NCBI GenBank assembly: GCA_017437345.1
Contig: JAFSBJ010000030.1
Location: forward strand, 1-6,436
Source of the DNA: Clostridia bacterium
GTDB taxonomy: Bacteria; Bacillota_A; Clostridia; UMGS1810
DNA length: 6,436 bases
Direction: 5' to 3'
The notes beneath the pieces are model-generated. The model ran no database searches, had not been told where the DNA came from, and saw only the letters and a list, made by a program, of their open reading frames with translations. This document shows positions 5,258 through 6,436 of this stretch, piece by piece. The number at the start of each line of letters is the position of its first letter. The stretch's first letter is position 1. The position numbers and the translations under genes were made by a program.

Positions 5258-5279
5258 ATTTCAGACAGGTGAATTTTTA

Positions 5280-6074
5280 ATGTATAATAAAATAGAAAGC
5301 CCATCAAATGAGTTTTATCGTCATTTAAAAAAACTCCAGACCCGCCGCGAGCGTGAGAAAAGCTGTCAGTATCTTGCAGAGGGAAGCCGCGCTGTCTATG
5401 ACGCTATAAAAAATAATGCCGACATAGCTTCAATCGTTATATGCGAAGGCTTTATTCCCGAAATAGACCTTTCCGGCTTTAAGGTGTATGAGTTATCCCG
5501 AAGGCTTTTTGAAGATGCCAAACTAACGGTTAATTCCCAGGGCATACTTGCTGTAATAAACTATAATCTCCAAGAGTCAACTCAGATTGATTTTGATAAA
5601 ACAAACACCATTCTTTATCTTGATTCGGTAACAGATCCGGGAAATATGGGTACAATCCTCAGAAGTGCCGATGCATTTGGTGTTGAGGCAATAGTTTTGT
5701 CGCCGGGGTGTGTGGATGTTTTTAATCCAAAAGTAGTCCGTTCATCAATGGCAAGTCTTTTAAATGTTCCCATCTATCTTGATAAAAATAGCGACCTTTT
5801 CTTTGAAAAGCTAAAAAGCTCAGGATTCGACATTGTGGGGACATTTCCAAGAGCCGGGAAGCTTTCATCACAGCATAAATATAACAGTAAAACCGTTCTC
5901 ATAATGGGAAATGAAGCAAATGGCATATCCGAAAAAATAGAATCCTATTGCACAACGGAAGTTAAAATCCCCATGCTTGGAAACACCGAGTCACTTAATG
6001 TTGCCACAGCCTGTGCAGTAATGCTCTATGAAATAATGCTTGAAAAAATGCAGAGAGGTGAAAACAATGGCTGA
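5280..6074 (+). CDS. SpoU/TrmH-family RNA 2'-O-methyltransferase
   Basis: A 264-residue SPOUT enzyme expected to methylate a ribose 2'-OH in rRNA or tRNA using S-adenosylmethionine. The N-terminal part (about 1-100) is the substrate-binding domain with the typical opening N-x-x-x-K-x-L-x-x-L-x-x-R-R-x-R and FLAEG-like YLAEGSRAV (31-39). The C-terminal knotted domain holds all three family motifs: motif 1 from about 112, with DPGNMGTILRSADAFG (119-134) containing the catalytic-type Arg128; motif 2 MGNEANGIS (209-217); and motif 3 IPMLGNTESLNVATA (230-244). It resembles RlmB/YsgA-type 23S rRNA enzymes, but the target nucleoside cannot be read from sequence. The start follows AGGTGA at 7 bases. 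Its 3' end overlaps cdaA by 8 bases and contains the cdaA ribosome binding site, so the two are very probably cotranslated from the promoter at 5193-5221. Confidence 0.93.
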   Translation: MYNKIESPSNEFYRHLKKLQTRREREKSCQYLAEGSRAVYDAIKNNADIASIVICEGFIPEIDLSGFKVYELSRRLFEDAKLTVNSQGILAVINYNLQESTQIDFDKTNTILYLDSVTDPGNMGTILRSADAFGVEAIVLSPGCVDVFNPKVVRSSMASLLNVPIYLDKNSDLFFEKLKSSGFDIVGTFPRAGKLSSQHKYNSKTVLIMGNEANGISEKIESYCTTEVKIPMLGNTESLNVATACAVMLYEIMLEKMQRGENNG

Positions 6075-6436
6075 ATTTTTCGGTAGATTATTCGACCACA
6101 TAAAAATTGTGCAGATAACAGACTATATAGACATTATTATAGTTGCGTTTGTTATTTACCACGGTATAAAACTAATAAAGGAAACAAGAGCTTCTCAGCT
6201 TATAAAGGGTATAATAGCTCTTGTTATATTTGCTCAGATTTCAGGCATAATGAAGCTTAAATCGGTAAACTATATTCTGGAGAACACCCTCCAGCTCGGT
6301 CTTATTGCTCTTTTAATAGTTTTTCAGCCGGAATTAAGAAGAACTCTTGAAAAGGTTGGTTCCTCAACCTTTAACCGCCTTATAAAAATAAACGAAGAAC
6401 AGAGCGAAAATAATAGTGTTGAAGAAATATGCACTG
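6067..6436 (+). CDS. cdaA: Diadenylate cyclase CdaA, N-terminal part (3' end outside window)
   Basis: Membrane-bound c-di-AMP synthase, which joins two ATP into a second messenger governing potassium and osmolyte balance and cell wall homeostasis. The first 123 residues are present. Three hydrophobic helices (about 18-35, 45-62, 72-88) carry the family signature: DIIIVAFVIYHGIKLIKETRA, then QLIKGI, and finally LGLIALLIVFQPELRRTLEKVG (77-98). The DGA and RHR motifs of the cyclase domain lie beyond the window edge. Start: GAGGTGA (6055-6061), with GAGG 8 bases before the ATG, inside the end of the methyltransferase gene. In Firmicutes cdaA is usually followed by cdaR and glmM; that would be the expectation downstream, but it cannot be seen here. 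Confidence 0.93.
   Translation, partial: MAEFFGRLFDHIKIVQITDYIDIIIVAFVIYHGIKLIKETRASQLIKGIIALVIFAQISGIMKLKSVNYILENTLQLGLIALLIVFQPELRRTLEKVGSSTFNRLIKINEEQSENNSVEEICT

Noticed and set aside
5228..5279. A riboswitch or attenuator in the leader of the methyltransferase gene.
   Set aside because: The leader is only about 50 bases, AT-rich, and shows no stable inverted repeat or terminator.

Overview
The window looks like chromosomal core sequence from a low-GC Gram-positive anaerobe, most likely an uncultured gut- or rumen-type member of the Clostridia. Four things point there: AT-rich DNA, strong GGAGG/GAGGTGA-type ribosome binding sites, the gene order cmk-plsC-ispH/rpsA with IspH and ribosomal protein S1 fused in one reading frame, and the start of a Firmicutes-type cdaA. 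I see no phage, transposon, CRISPR array, tRNA or rRNA.

Layout. Bases 1-2893 are the end of an operon on the + strand: the 3' part of cytidylate kinase (cmk), a small PlsC-type acyltransferase, and a 670-residue IspH-S1 fusion. A strong intrinsic terminator (2901-2934) closes it. Next comes a two-gene unit: a secreted, C-terminally anchored protein of unknown function (3004-3771) overlapping by 1 base an ADP-ribose pyrophosphatase of the Nudix family (3771-4307). A long hairpin (4317-4349) separates this from two - strand genes: a small DUF1902/HicB-like protein (4390-4638) and a half-size DMT/YdcZ-type membrane protein (4707-5135). A divergent intergenic region (5136-5279) carries a good sigma-A promoter for a SpoU/TrmH-type RNA 2'-O-methyltransferase (5280-6074). 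That gene overlaps by 8 bases the 5' part of the diadenylate cyclase gene cdaA, which runs off the window.

How the genes fit together. The first operon joins pyrimidine nucleotide salvage, phosphatidic acid synthesis, the last step of the MEP isoprenoid pathway and translation, a housekeeping grouping familiar in Clostridia. The last two genes join RNA modification to c-di-AMP signalling.

The most notable signal lies inside the fusion gene. A 9-base perfect Shine-Dalgarno sequence (1678-1686) precedes an in-frame ATG (1697) exactly at the IspH/S1 junction, and Ile codon use changes sharply at the same point (ATA 18 of 35 before, 2 of 32 after, by hand count). Together these suggest that S1 is also made alone from an internal start, freeing its dose from that of IspH. 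I found no clearly novel multi-gene system. The remaining findings are smaller: a variant PlsC motif, an unknown secreted protein, an antitoxin-like orphan and an acidic repeat tail.
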